From Syngnathus acus (taxonomy: Eukaryota; Chordata; Actinopteri; Syngnathiformes; Syngnathidae): DNA of 64,000 nucleotides. Location: assembly GCF_901709675.1 (NCBI RefSeq), contig NC_051093.1:1382553-1446552 (forward strand), written 5' to 3'. The notes under the pieces were generated by a model. It was not told the DNA's origin. It ran no database searches and was given only the letters and a program-made list of their open reading frames with translations. Below, piece after piece: positions 11,561 to 25,225 of the stretch (its first letter is position 1; each line of letters begins with the position of its first letter). Both the position numbers and the translations under genes were made by a program.

Positions 11561-14500
11561 ATGTTTTCAGAGCGAGAAAACAGCAGAAAGAGGCTGATGG
11601 AACTTCTGGGCAAACCAGGAAATAGTCACTGTGCGGACTGCGGAGCGACAGGTAGATACGTGCTTTTGTCTCACATAAACATATGAGCAACAATAACATG
11701 TTGTACCCCTCCAGAAGCTTATAAAATTGTCCGGGTTCCGGGAGGACCCAAATGCATAACAAACAAATGTTTGTCAGTGGAGATAATTACCAATTTGCGT
11801 TTGCAGCGTAGGCAAGGGGACAGGCTGTGACTAGGGAGCTAAAACAGGTCCAGGATTGACTAAAGTCGTAAAATTAGGCAGGTGGTTGAGTATTGAGTCT
11901 GTCTTAAGTACGGCGCTGACGATGATAGAAGACAGCTGCTGAGTGACTTCAGCGCGCCACCCCTGAAATGACTTCCTATCAAACGCACGCACACCGAGGC
12001 CGCAGACCTACCAACAATATCTTGCTAACGATACCAACAGCATCATGATGCATTTAAAAAAATGACAAACATAAATTTGGGGGAATTGTTTTAAATAATT
12101 GTATCGTTTCACAGTGCTTTTCGTGTGCACTTTCAACTAATTGTGCCTTCTTATTATTTTTGGTCACTTCTATAGCTCCATCAAAAACCACCTAAGGGTT
12201 TTTTGTTTTTGCTGCTCAAGGAGAAGCTCATACATCAAAATATATCAATTATATCCACCGCTCTCATAATCATTGGCACCCGTTGTGTTCTTTAGCTCCT
12301 GATGAATAAATTTTTTCCCTGTAAATCATATGGACGTGCACCAAAATGAAAAACAAATCAAGCATATTTATTCAGTGGTAACAAAATATTAAATTATGAA
12401 ATAATTCTTATATGTACTCTAAAGCACGTCAGTTAATACTTTGCAGGCTTGCCTTTTGCCAACAAAACGGCACCTGCTCTTCTCCAATATTGTTTCTCGA
12501 GGTGACAGAGTACAGAAAGAGTGATTTTCAACTGTTCCTCTTTGCACAATATCTCAAAATCATGCTGCAACCTGGGTCTTCTCCACAGGTTCTCATGGGA
12601 TTGAGGTCTGGGGACAGAGGTGCTCATGGGAGGATCTTGATTCTGTATCTGTTCAAGCCTTTCTACAATTTTTCGTGCGAAAGTACGCTTTTGCAGTTCA
12701 ACTGGAATTCCTTTAAAGCCAATAATTATGGAGGGCACTGTTTTACTAAGAGCCCCATTTTCATGAGTGGCAATTTCGGGCTACTTTTTGGCACTTTACA
12801 AGGGCCCTTCAAAGACTGACTGTTCATAAGAGATTTTGCCAGAATACCCTGGACTAGAAGTCAAAACATTTCGTGTATGTGTGTGCGTGTGTGCGTGCGT
12901 GCGTGTGTGTTGTAGCTCCAGAGTGGGCATCGTACACTCTAGGCGTGTTTGTGTGCCACAGCTGCTCAGGCCTTCACAGAAACATCGCACACATCAGCAA
13001 GGTGAAGTCTCTCCTGCTGGACCCATGGACCACGGCACAGCTGGAGGTGAACGCTGTTTTTCTCCAGTGGAAAAAAAAAAGCATGCATGCTGGAGCAGCT
13101 TGCACGCATATTGCCGCCAAACATGACATTTCTCTCTTCCTTCCCTCATGCAGTTGATGGACTCAGTGGGCAACCACGCAGCCAAGGCTACGTACGAGCA
13201 GACGGTCCCCGCGTTCTACTTTCGGCCCACTCACAAAGACTGTGCGTGAGTGACATGCCAAAATTTTGTCCATAGGCGTCTTGGAAAACGAACAAGTCGG
13301 GCTACTCGTATCTTACAAGGATAACAAAGTGAAGGTTCGGAATGCACCACAATCAACAATGAAACCTAACAATTGTCGTCTGGCCCGGCAGGCTTTTACG
13401 GGAGCAGTGGATCCGCGCCAAGTACGAGAGGAAGGAGTTCATGCCGGGGGGTAGGCAGGAGTCCTACTCAGTAGGTAAGAGTTCATGCCTGTATACTGTA
13501 GGCCAGCCATGTGTCACTCTCCTCAAGCACCCCTTTCTTTAAAGATGTGTACTTTCTCTTCTTCTTCTTTTTTTAATCTACGTGCACCAGAGAATGTCTG
13601 GGAGATGCAAATCTTTCAGTTGAAGCACAACCAAAGTAAACTACTTCCTCCTTTGGGCTTGTGTTCATCATCAACGACAGTTGAAGTCTCAAGTCATCTG
13701 TCCACGGGACATGAATCGAATTAGTGTTTGTGTCGATCCACCGTTTGCGTTTGAACCGGGTGACGTGAATGCTATTTGTTTTTGCGGCTTTTTGCCTTGT
13801 TTGCTTGTATTAGGCTAACCAAACTGATCCAAGTGGAGCATGTGGATCTGATCGGTGCACCCTTGCTCAGTGCGGGCGTCCTCCATCAGTAGCTCCTTGT
13901 CTCGTTGTGCTGTTCAGCAATGCGGCTGCCAGGAAGAACGGAGCACCGTTTGCAAGTGACTCTGCGTGTTCCGAATGGCCGACCCCAATGGATAATCCGA
14001 CACGCCACGCTTCCCTTGTACACTCTTTGCAGGGGAAGGAAGCGCATTATCATCCATTTCAGACTTGCAGCACACTCGAAAGGAAGAAGATGACCCTGTC
14101 GCTTTTGTCTCTGTGGTGTCGGGGCCTGTGTTATGCAACGATAAGCCACATCTTCCTGCAGTGCAATTTCTGGTTTGCACACACTTGGAGCATTGGAAAC
14201 AAATACGATGGGTCCAGTCGATTTCAGTGCGCGCGCACGAAACGGGGCAAAGCCCAGTTTTTGCCACAAAAGAAAAACAAGGCGTCTTTGGGATATTTTC
14301 ACCTCTTAAGAGCAAGGCGGAGTATGCTCACGCTCCATGTGAAGATGCCGCCTGCGCACACAAAAATACTATTGTTACTTGCAGCACGGTGGTCACATGG
14401 CGTTTGACCAACTGTATTTATGTGTCGGGATGTTTGCTTCTCCTGTTGCGGCGCCCGGAATATAATCCCACACTGTGGTGTCGTTGTGTGCTAGGCTACC

Positions 14501-16463
14501 GGGAGGGGTTTCTATGGAAACGAGGCAAAGATAACGGACAGTATCTCAGCCGAAAATTCGTCCTGTGCGAACAAGAGGGGGTGCTCAAGTATTTCAACAA
14601 GCACGATGTGAGTGGTGAAGATTGTCGTGTGAGCTTCTTGTAGAAGAGACAAATACTGCAAATGCATTTCTCCATGATAGAAAGCGGAACTTCAGCAGTA
14701 GACAAATGTTGGACAAATGCAGCCATTTATTTTGTATATTCTACAGGGGAGAGAGCCCAAAGCGATCATGAGCATCGCTACACTGAACGCCACCTTCCAG
14801 CCCGTTAAAATTGGCACAGCCCACGGTCTTCAGATAAGTTACCTAAAGGATGAGAACCCTCGCAATCTCTTTGTCTACCACGAGGATGGCAAGGTGCGCC
14901 GCTAGCTATGCGCAATTCAATACCGCTTCATGCGCCTGCGAGCATTCGCCGAGATTGGCGCCTACGGATGGCGTTGATCGAGCGCCCATTCAGAGAAGGT
15001 TTGTGCTCTACAGCCAAACTTGGTGTCATTTACTGGCCATCGTCTGTCTGAACTACAGTACGTCATTCCAATCTGATAACAATCGAAGAAAACGATTCGC
15101 ACTAGTTTGCTCCCAAGGACCTCTCCCAAACGGACGCTTGCAATCAAAACGGCAGACTTTTTGGGAATCGGCCGGTGTGGCCGCTCACGATGCCAAATTT
15201 CACCTCGACAGCTGCCGTGCTGTAATCAGGCGACATCTCGACAACACAGACACCTGGAAATGGCAAAATGGCCAACTGTGTCTTTTAGGCCAACAGCGGA
15301 ACCTCGCAAGGCTTTTGGAAATTCTGCTTACGATTGACATGAATTTCACGCGGCGAGGCCACAGTGGCTCTGGCTCTCGATCCGGCGCTTGTGATTTTGC
15401 GCTTTGAGCGGCTTGGTGAGCAAAGTGTCGTTCTCCAAAGGAAATGGTGGACTGGTTCAATACCATCCGAGCGGCCAGATTGAGCTACCTGCGGGTGGCC
15501 TTCCCCGGAGCTCCTGTGGCTGACGTAAGTCTCGCGACGGCTACTCATCGGCAATCGACTAATGACAGCAATCAACTCTTGTTCTTGTTCTGTTCTTCCA
15601 GCTGCTGCCCAAGTTAACCAGGGACTATGTGAAACAGGGCTTTATGGAGAAGACCGGTCCCAAGGTGAAGTCGGTCATTCTCGCCCATACGCAGTAAAAT
15701 GACGCCTCATCATGGTTCTCGCATGTGCAGCACACAGAGGGCTTTAAGAAGAGATGGTTCTGCATGGATGAGAGGAGGCTCATGTACTTCAAAGATCCCC
15801 TGGTGGGTCCGCCGGCACCACCTTCCCGACTCATGTCCTGTGGGCTGACGCGACTGCCTGCTTTGCAAGGACGCCTACGCGCGAGGCCAGGTCTTCATCG
15901 GCAGTCAGGAAAACGGCTACGACGTCCTGCCGGGCCTCCCGCCAGGTGTTCACACCTCCCGCTGGCAGTACGGGATCACCGTGGCCACGCCGGACAGGAC
16001 CTATCTTTTTGCGTGTGAGAGCGAGAAGGAGCGGACGGGCTGGATAGCGGCGTTTCACACGTTCATCGGCTGCCCAATGCTCCCTCAAGAGTATGCCGGT
16101 ATGTTCCATCTCCAGCCGGGTGGCCTCCTGCTTAACTTTAGTCATCCATTTGAAGAGATTATACACCCACATGGACCTGAAGTTGAAAAGCGTGCAGCTC
16201 AGAGGAGGCGTCAGATCCGGCATCCGATAGGTGCGGGCTCGGCGGCGCGATAAGCATGAGCCACCAGTGGGAAAAGCATCTCTGCTCATTACTGCTTGCC
16301 CGCTGAGCAATCCAAATATGCACAAAGCTGCTCTTTGAAGTGTGCACATTTTGGTAGCATTACATTGAAGCATGTTATTTGCATGTTATTTGTGTTTGTG
16401 ACACCTCCCTCCCCCTTTCTTTCTGCAGTGGAGGCCCGTTTTAAGCACCAACTTGACTATTAG
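11561..16463 (+). CDS. adap1: ArfGAP with dual PH domains 1 (centaurin-alpha 1)
   Basis: ADAP1 is an Arf6 GTPase-activating protein that binds PIP3 and IP4 at the plasma membrane. Coding exons: 11561-11651, 12916-13046, 13154-13245, 13392-13474, 14495-14607, 14747-14893, 15441-15524, 15602-15664, 15731-15802, 15870-16098 and 16429-16463. They total 379 residues (human 374) with every junction in phase. The ArfGAP zinc finger is CADC-x16-CHSC (residues about 25-48), with the arginine finger in LHRNI. PH1 starts at [16 protein letters not shown] and contains [10 protein letters not shown]2 starts at [11 protein letters not shown] and contains [15 protein letters not shown]. The C-terminus, [18 protein letters not shown], follows ADAP1 rather than ADAP2. 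Introns 4 (13475-14494) and 6 (14894-15440) contain open frames I do not recognise. Confidence 0.95.
12266..12729. repeat. Possible MITE-like dispersed repeat in adap1 intron 1
   Basis: ATAATCATTGGC at 12266-12277 and GCCAATAATTAT at 12718-12729 form an 11-of-12 inverted pair. They bracket about 460 bases, including a 101-codon minus-strand frame with no recognised domain. The style resembles decayed teleost DNA transposons, but I cannot assign a family. Confidence 0.35.
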
Positions 16464-16815
16464 GATCTTGACAACAAACTGGAGGATGGAGCCATTTTAC
16501 CTGCCAGCGAGAGGATGTCATGACTAAGTGAGGACAAGCCATTTCCCATCCGGCAACTTCAACGTGGCGGCGCATGAGCTCTTTTCTGTTTGCTCACTTT
16601 CCATTTGGATATGACTGCTTGATGCCGTGAGGAACATAAAACAATGTTATTGTTTGCAGTTAGGCTTCCCTAACCCTAGCCATATTCTAGAGAGGACAAA
16701 TGGCAGCTCCCACCCGTAGGCGAGTAAATGCCATGTTTTGCTTTTAGAATACATGCTTGGTAGAGTAAAGTAAAAAAAAAAAAAAAACACTGTTCAGTAA
16801 CTCAGTCAATTTTTT

Positions 16816-16821
16816 ATTAAA
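16816..16821 (+). terminator. Probable adap1 polyadenylation signal (ATTAAA)
   Basis: The ATTAAA variant lies about 350 bases after the adap1 stop codon. Confidence 0.45.
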
Positions 16822-18280
16822 CTGGAAATCTTGACATGCTAGCTTGAGTTGAAGGTTACATTTCATGTTTGTTTGGAAAGCAGTGGAGTTGGTGCTGCTC
16901 ATTTAGAGAATGGGTTCCACCTGTGTGGAGCCGCACACCTGAAGGGGCGGACCGTATCTGTGTCGGTGTCAATTTAGGCAGCAGCTAATGCAAGTGAACG
17001 CACCACTGCAATACAGCGATAGAGGACGCTATTTATCCACACGTAAAAGACATGTGAGTGATTTCAATGCAACTCCACCAGAGGGCGACACCTTTACAGG
17101 AGTTTTTTAAACCAGTTTACCCATTTCCTTTTTTCCCTAACTCACTTATTTTAATAATTTCCTCAACCATATTTTCGTTAGCGTTTACTGTTTTTATTCT
17201 TTTAATCAATAACCACCCCCATTTTAACATGTTTTTATAAATGCGTTAACCATGTGTTTTTAGGTGTATTTTTATGCATTTCTTTCTGAACCATCCCACT
17301 TAGCATGGTTTTTTCTTGTTTTAACCAGGCCATGTTTTTTTTACATGTAGACCACGTTGTAGTTTTACGTTGTCGTTTTAGAGTCAATCTCTTTTTAAAC
17401 CATTATTTTATCATCTTAACATTTTTTTGGACCAGTTTTTGGACGGGCTGACGGGCCGGCACAGTGCTCCACTTGCGTGACTTTGGTGCAGGCGGTGTGG
17501 CTTCAGTTTCCCTCCCAGTGTTGGTGTGAATTTGAGCGTGAACGCGTCAGGCCGCGTAGAGACGATAACCCACTGGGAGGTTTGCTGAAATGTCAAAAAT
17601 CATTTGCTTGAGTAACAGTCATCTTGCTTTAAAGACGCTTCCAAGTGGTCTAAGAGGACTGTGCGGCTCTGGCATGGTCTCAGACATTTGCCGCCAACTG
17701 CAGCTCAAATCGAAGCATTCCAGCTTTGCGCTTGCTCGTACAAGCCCAAAAGTTGGAGAGTTTGCTGCAAGAGAAGGTGACTGGCGGGAACTATATCCTT
17801 CCCGTCTTCCCTCCAAATCATCCAGTAGCCTCTGCAGCGCATTCCGACTGATTGGTTCTACCCGCCCGGGCAGCTGTCACCACGGCAACAGCTGAAGGTT
17901 TAATACGGAACGGACCGACGTCGGGCTCCCTTACCATCTTGTATGGATGAACTATGCTGACAGCTCATTTCAGATGAACGACATTATTTTGGTCTTTTGT
18001 TTGCTTTTTCAAATGAAAGGCCACGCACAAAGACTTTGGCACTTCTGCTATGAGGCAAACACAAGGTAAAAAAAGGGTCCGATTTTTGAGAACCATTTGT
18101 TGAAGAAAGTGTTTAATGTACGCGTGGTCATCAGTGTGTAGGCCTCCACCCGTCGACATGTGTCAGTTTACGCAGGGTCAGGTGCCCAAAACCATTGACT
18201 GTGGTGGCTGACCACTCGCTCAAACCAACCCAGTCTCGACAACTGTTGATCAATTGGCCGCCTCACATGCTCGTTCAGCT

Positions 18281-18500
18281 GTGTATGCGTGTGCGTGCGT
18301 GTGTGTGTTAGAAGAAAAATGTTGTATAACGTATTTTAAAGTATTATGAGTGTTGCATTGTGTATGATTTGATTTTTTTAAAATTAAATTATGACAAACA
18401 CACACAAGGTGTGAGCGAAAAAAGTGCAGCGTGTAGTGTGTGTTTGAAAGAAAGTGCGTGTGTGGGTGAGTGAGTGTGAACGTGTGTTTGTGTGTTGTGT
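18281..18500. repeat. Interrupted TG/GTGTG-rich tract
   Basis: Several runs of TG with interruptions, for example near 18290-18310 and 18460-18500. A related CG/TG mix follows at 18615-18655. Confidence 0.7.
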
Positions 18501-21500
18501 ATTTGTAGAGTAATTGCAGTTGTGACAGCTGGGATGAAGGAGTGGGGGCGTCGTATGTGTGATGGGAGGAGGTGCCAACAAGAGCAAGTGTCTCTTTACT
18601 TTCACATAGCGCGCACGTGTACGTGCGTGTGTGTGTGTGCGTGTGTGCACGTGCGCGTAGTTCCTTTGTGCGTTCACTTACATTGTGTAGTGTACATCTG
18701 TGTTTGTTTATCATCTCTTTAGGGTCTATGTTATGTACAATATGGAGCTTTATTAAATGAAGTATCTGCATATAATTGGGCTGTTTATGTGACACATGCA
18801 ATTAGTAATTGCTCATTCATTTTGGTTTTCACGTACATAAATGTTGGGTGATGAACAGGGCCTTGCGCAATGCGTTTTCATGGCATATTCTCAAAAGGAT
18901 CAATTTTGACACCATCTTCAGGCCAGATGAGACATCAAAATACACACAAAGATCAGTGGAATTCAGTATAAAAAAAACATTTGGGAGAATCTCCAAGGAA
19001 GAGTTAGTTAGACCGCTGCCTAATGGGAGCGCCTAAAGTAGAAGAACAAGGTGTTGCACGTCAAAATGCTATTTCCCATGTTAGCAACACTTGCCTGGGC
19101 ATGTTTGTGTCCGCTGTTCAAGTAAGTGAGGTCACCCCAGCCACGGAGGCCGGCTGGCTGCGATGAGGTCATCGCGCCGGGCGGATTAAGGCGGTGACAA
19201 CTGGTGCTGAGGCCGCTGCCAGGGCCAAGCGGGTCATTCGCGTCCGGGCCGCTCCTCCATCTCCTCCAGGCCGCCGCTCTCGTCTTTTCATGAGCCGCCT
19301 ATTGGCTGCGGCCCAGTGCGAGGTTTGCCAGGACCGCAGCGGGAAGCCGCAGTTGTTGTCGGGCTTCTTTTCACTCCTCGCCTCCTGGCTGGGAGCGCAG
19401 AAGAAGGACAAGATGACGGTGAAAAAGAAGAGCTCGGGTTACCGCACAAACACGCTCATCAACTCAATTATGCAACACTTTGAGGTTAAATTGAGATAAG
19501 TTTGGGATTATGAGGCAGACAGATGCCTTGTGACCACATGAGCAGATGGAGGCTGCGGAGAAGGAACATGCAGGCTATTTTATCAAAGTGTGTATACAGC
19601 TTTTGCCTGGTTCCTGTGTAACTGCTTACCGCTCCCCTCTATGCTCATGAAGCAGGGGGAAAAAGTAGGAATGGATTCAGGGCATTTCTATTCATTTCAA
19701 CAAAGAAAGATAATTTGAAAAAAGGAATGTTGTATCTCAGGGCGCCAGTTACTGTATGTATAAAACCAGCACAGACACAAAATGTACACACACCACAACA
19801 GCTGCTCACATGTCCGCAGTGACCACCACCAGTGAATCTCATGCTCTGCTGTTTTTGACAGGAAAAAGGTTTGTTTTCCATCACACAGACAGAAACATGG
19901 ACGCATTGACAGGAAGCTTACATCTTCCCGCACACTGCTGCCATCCCTGTACAACATCTAAGTGCGCTCATGACTTCCTCACCTTCTTCTTCATTCACAT
20001 TCCTTTGCTTAAAGTGCAGCCAAGCACACAACAGACGCTGTCTCTTTCTAACCAGCCCCAAATGGACCTTCTGTGAAATCCGTTCAATTTCATGCAGACT
20101 AAACCCAGAAACCTGATGCTGGCTTTCCTCCAGCGAAATGAAGAAACAAATTTAAACGACGTACAGCATGTACGTATGTGTAAAAGTAATGAAAGGGATT
20201 TAGACGGTTCTTAAACAAAGGGGTATAAAAGAACGTGAACCTGGAATCAATAATCACATTTTACTATTTGGCCTTAACAAGAGAGAGAGGAGGGCGGGTA
20301 GAAGCATCTTTCCTACTGGAAGATGTCGCGGGGACTGGAAGAGCCATTGGGAACAAGGAGGGCGTGGGAGATCCAGGTCACTTGGTTACTTCCTGTTAGG
20401 GTCAGCATAGATTATCCTGGACATAAAATTAGCTATGTTCTCTATCTCCACAAGTTTTTCTCCACCAAAAGAAGCCCAGATCATTAGTCCTTCTGGCATG
20501 TATAACAATGACCAGGGACGTGCGGACGCCTCCCCTGCCATCATGAAAAGGGGAAAAACAAATGTGATTGTTTTTATTATAAAGTCATTTTCCTTTTAAT
20601 TTCAATAGTTGTGTATAATTTTGAACCAAAATCGCTGAATGTTTATTGTTATTTTAAAACCGAAGACGATTCGCTCGGGGGGGTGACGTCAGTGCACTCA
20701 ATCTTGGAGACTCCAAGTGCACAATAAAATGAATATAAAAGCAAAAAAAGTGGATTTTTATGATACATCGGGCTTTGAGAATGATCCGTGTCTACTGCAA
20801 GACAAAAAGGTGCCCAAAAATCTGTGTGTGTGTGTGTGTGTTTCTATTCTTCCTGGTACACTCAAAGTCTTATTTGGAGGACGAGTTGAGTGACCGAATT
20901 GAGTGCCTCTTCACGGCGTTATCAGGTTCGGCAGGAACGCGGTAAACTTACAAACTATACCGAGTGAATGCGGGTGGGTGTGTTGCCAGACAACCCCCCA
21001 CCCCCCCAGCAGCAGCAAGGTTAACTTAAGCAGAGTCCACACAAAATGACAACCAGGTCGAAATCTTGGTACTCCGACAGAAATGATATGTGGTATTCTG
21101 TGTTGGTCACTTGGAGTACATCAACAACTACAGTAAAGGAGCAGTAAGCGCTCCAGAATTTTTCGCCTGGTCATGTGTGGGGTCGATGACACTTTAAGTT
21201 GTTAAAAATCCGTACTTGTGAAACACACTTAACATGGTGATAAGTTTCCGGTGCCCATGTGGCAGTGTCCGGCTGTCCCACATCACACGCTAGCGAAAAG
21301 AACAGTTGCCGTGGTGATACGGCCGCAGTGCAGATAAACGCCAACAGTCGCGGACAAACAAACACCTGCGAGTATTCACAGGGAAAGCAGACTTGGCAGC
21401 AAGCACAGTCCAACTGGTGCTGGCGGTGCTTCCCTGCCTGGCCGGGTGAGACAATAGCAACAGGGGCCATTCTGCACTGTCCCTCCGTCCTTGTGACGAA

Positions 21501-22172
21501 TGGTCGGGACAGAGGGGAGTAAGGGATGAGGGTCACTGCGGACACTGTCACTCAAAGGCATGTTCACAAGTCACCATCTTCAACTTAAACTGAACAAAAA
21601 TTGGCCGATTTTGAACAGGCACACTTGCAAATAGAGCATATTACGGCCTCGATGGGTTGGGTTTTGGGTTTGGGCCATCTCATGGCATTTACAGGCAAAT
21701 AGAGTGGACGCTGTCATTTACTATTTGTTATTCACAGCAGTCCCTCTATCCCACAGAAAAGGCTCACAATATTGATGAAAGAGCCGAGAAGTTGAACATA
21801 TTCACCAGGGGCCTTCCATTCTGGTCCCCCGAGGACCAGAAGTGAAAACTCCTAATTTGGAGAGTCCTCAGTTTACAGCAGTTTTGTTCCTATAACAGCA
21901 ATTCAGAACATCCTGAAAAAAAAATCAACTTATGATCATATTATGACATGTTTAAATGTCTTTGGAAAACTGTCAACCCCGAATCCAAAATTCCCACCCT
22001 AATGCACGCGTGAATGTTGATGTCTTCTTTATCGATCACAATTAAATACTTGGCAAGAGCCATCATTGCAAAGCAACCGTGTCATTGTTCCTTCAGGAAT
22101 AGACCAAAATATGACTGCGTGAGGTTAGTGCATGTAGCGCTCAGCTCAACCAAGCTCTGTGACAATGTGTTT

Positions 22173-22182
22173 GTGTGTATGT

Positions 22183-22248
<66 letters not shown>

Positions 22249-22272
22249 GTGTGTGTGTGTGTGTGTATGTGT
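22173..22272. repeat. (GT)n microsatellite
   Basis: About 100 bases of nearly pure GT dinucleotide with a few TATG and TAGG interruptions. Confidence 0.95.
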
Positions 22273-25140
22273 AGGTGTGCGTGCGTGAATGCGCAGATGT
22301 GTAGCCACTGACGGATGTATTTTGGACAGATGTACACTGTGTGTAAGCAAGTGCAGCTGTATAGATGCGCACATGTGTGTCCAGTGTGGTGTGGTGTTGG
22401 GTGTCCGTTGACAGCTGTAGTCTGTACGTGTGTACAAATGTGTGCGTGCGTTTTAGTATTACATTGCTCTGCGTAAGAGCAACGTGAGCAGTCTCATTAT
22501 TTTCAGTACATTTTTGCGACTTGACGGACATTAAACACAGACGACAGAGAAGATTGCAGGCACAGTGACATTGAGTGAATTTAAAAAGAAATCAGACAAA
22601 AATGTCCATTTAGCATTGCTAACTTTATATAACAAAATGCTTTATTTTACCATTGGCAATCAAACCTAATGAAAATGTTTCCAAATGTGTGCATCATCCC
22701 GCCATGGAGACTCGTTGTACGTAACAGGGTTGCCAGCCTCATGGCAGGCATTACGATTGGCACTGCAGCCTAATTAAGACCACACCTCACCTACTCACAG
22801 TTTTATGGGCCAACGGAGTGTCACGGAAGAATAACTCGGCCTCTAATGGTGCTTAACAGTGTACGTGTTTTACAGCCGCACAGACAGATTTTTCAAATGA
22901 AATACGAATGACCTACTTTTTTTTGTTAGTCAAGAGGAGGGGGACGAGCTTCACCGAAACAGGAAGTAATTTTACGAGGGCAGGGGCACCCACAAGTAAT
23001 TCCTACCTGAAACATGGCTGGTGCAAAAACAATGAGTGGGATTACACCAGCCCGGAGCCTCGTAAACACTCTTAAAAGAGACGACGTACACCTGAAGTCT
23101 GTCTCGTCTGCAGCCGCTACCTCATTGAACTAAAATGTCGCAGCGGAATTAACCAAGTACATTTGTAACTGAAGTACATTTGTTTTCATCGTACGGTCTG
23201 GTATTAAACAATGTTCAAAATACTGAGCTTGGCGTCTGAGACGGTAGCCTGTCACTCAAGACTACACTCAAGTTGAATTTATTTGCAAATTGATATTTGA
23301 CACAATGTTGTCTTAAAAATATATGTTTTTGCAACTATTTTACAATTTGACATAATTAGTTGCCTTCCATTTTCTAAGTCGGAGAAGAACCATTTTCTTC
23401 AGTGCAGGTGTACTATGTGTGGAGAATAACCATTTTTTTACTTGAGTATTTATTTGCCTTTTGTCAGACTGGCGAAGTGGCATTTGTACTGTACTTTCGG
23501 CGCAAGAAAAGTATCTGTATTTCCATTTCAAAGTACGAGTCATTTTGCCACCTGCAAGCTTTTTTGTGGTTTGACCTCCTTAAGTGACTTGGAAAAGATG
23601 AGAGCTACTTTTGTGACCAGTTACAATGTGACTTAATATTGTCCATGTCGTTCATATTTGATGACAATAACCGGTTGGCCCCTGGAATAGATTGATTTTC
23701 ATGACACAGATTTTGCCCACACAACAGCCACGCATACACGCTCGTACGGCAACGCAGCACCAGCCGTGTCCTAGTCTCTTAGACCGAGGGCTACGGCCAA
23801 TCACTTGAAATAAATCCAATAACACAAAACGCAGACGCTAGCATTTCATGACAGCAATTTGGGACACACTTTTTTTTTTTCTGCCAATGCACTTATACGG
23901 CCGTCTTTATTAATAAGCATGCTTGGCTGATTGCACTCGCTGCAATTATGTCATTTAACTGTATTTAACCACATTAGCGGAATGGTGGCTCTACCAGGAA
24001 AGCGAGAGAGCGAGGAGCTCGTGTCTGTAATTGAATCATCTCACAAGCTGATGAGGAGGTACAAGCTGAGGAGACAGAGACAACTAGTAGCATCGGGCTA
24101 AATGACTCAATTTCCTATTGAAAAGTTTGAATGTAATGTTAGGAAAGAAATGATTCATATGTGTAACATCAAGGTCATCATGAAATTCAATGTATGATGA
24201 TTATTAAATATCAAGATAAAATATATACGTACATACAATATAAAATGAATACCAACTCATGGAACCGTGGACCTGCCAATGTGGAGTAGAAATCCTTGTG
24301 GAGCAAATAGGTTGCGAATCCGTTCAAACTATTTGCAAGTACGTACCTGTGAAAACGTATTCAGGGTACGTATGTTCACACGTATTTGCAAACACATTCA
24401 AACTTACTTGCGAGTATGCTTGAACGTACTTGTAGGCTAACAGCTAACAAGCGTAGCATTTTTCCGAAAATGCCATGGGGCCATTGATTTACGCGTGTGC
24501 GAGTAAAAAAAGCTTCTTTTTTTTTTTACCGACATTAAATCTATAGAGGAATTATACACCATATTAATATTGGCAGAAATGCTGAACATAAATCATGCAC
24601 TGCGTATATAATAAAACCACACATATATGCGTATATAATACAACATCACATTTTACACACCACCATATTGCAAATAAACAATGTTTACTTATTTAATTTT
24701 CAAAAAATATCAGCATGATGTAGGTCATATGCAAAAAAACAATACATTTGAACGTATTTGTGATTATGTTTGAACGTACTGGCAAATATGTATTTACCAG
24801 TTGAAATATTTTGACTCCACACAATTTCCTACTACATGCTATGCGGTCCAGAGAGCACAGCAGAAAGGCCATGAGGGCGGAAGTGTGGGTGAGCCGCGAG
24901 GCGACCAGGACATGTGCTCAGGGTTAAGGTTCATTTCCCGTCATTATGTCCCCCACCCCATCTCACTCCATTACTTGCTGGAAGTCCAAACACACACATA
25001 CACACACGCACGCACACACACTCTCACACGACCATATCAGTGTAAGATTCCACGTTTCAACTCCGGACTTCAGCCAGTAAAGAGTCCCCCCATCCCAGTG
25101 ATGACCTGCTCCTGAAGCCCATAGACTGCAGCCAGCCCAC

Positions 25141-25142
<2 letters not shown>

Positions 25143-25222
<80 letters not shown>
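25143..25222. repeat. (AG)n microsatellite
   Basis: About 40 uninterrupted AG units. Confidence 0.97.

Positions 25223-25225
<3 letters not shown>

Noticed and set aside
13886-14407. Overlapping open frames in adap1 intron 4
   Set aside because: Frames open on both strands with no recognised domain or splice support; probably chance or decayed repeat.
11561-16463. Assignment as ADAP2
   Set aside because: The C-terminus YAVEARFKH and the PH2 segment [11 protein letters not shown] follow ADAP1.
22082-22531. Thr-His repeat proteins
   Set aside because: Translation of a (CA)n/(GT)n microsatellite.
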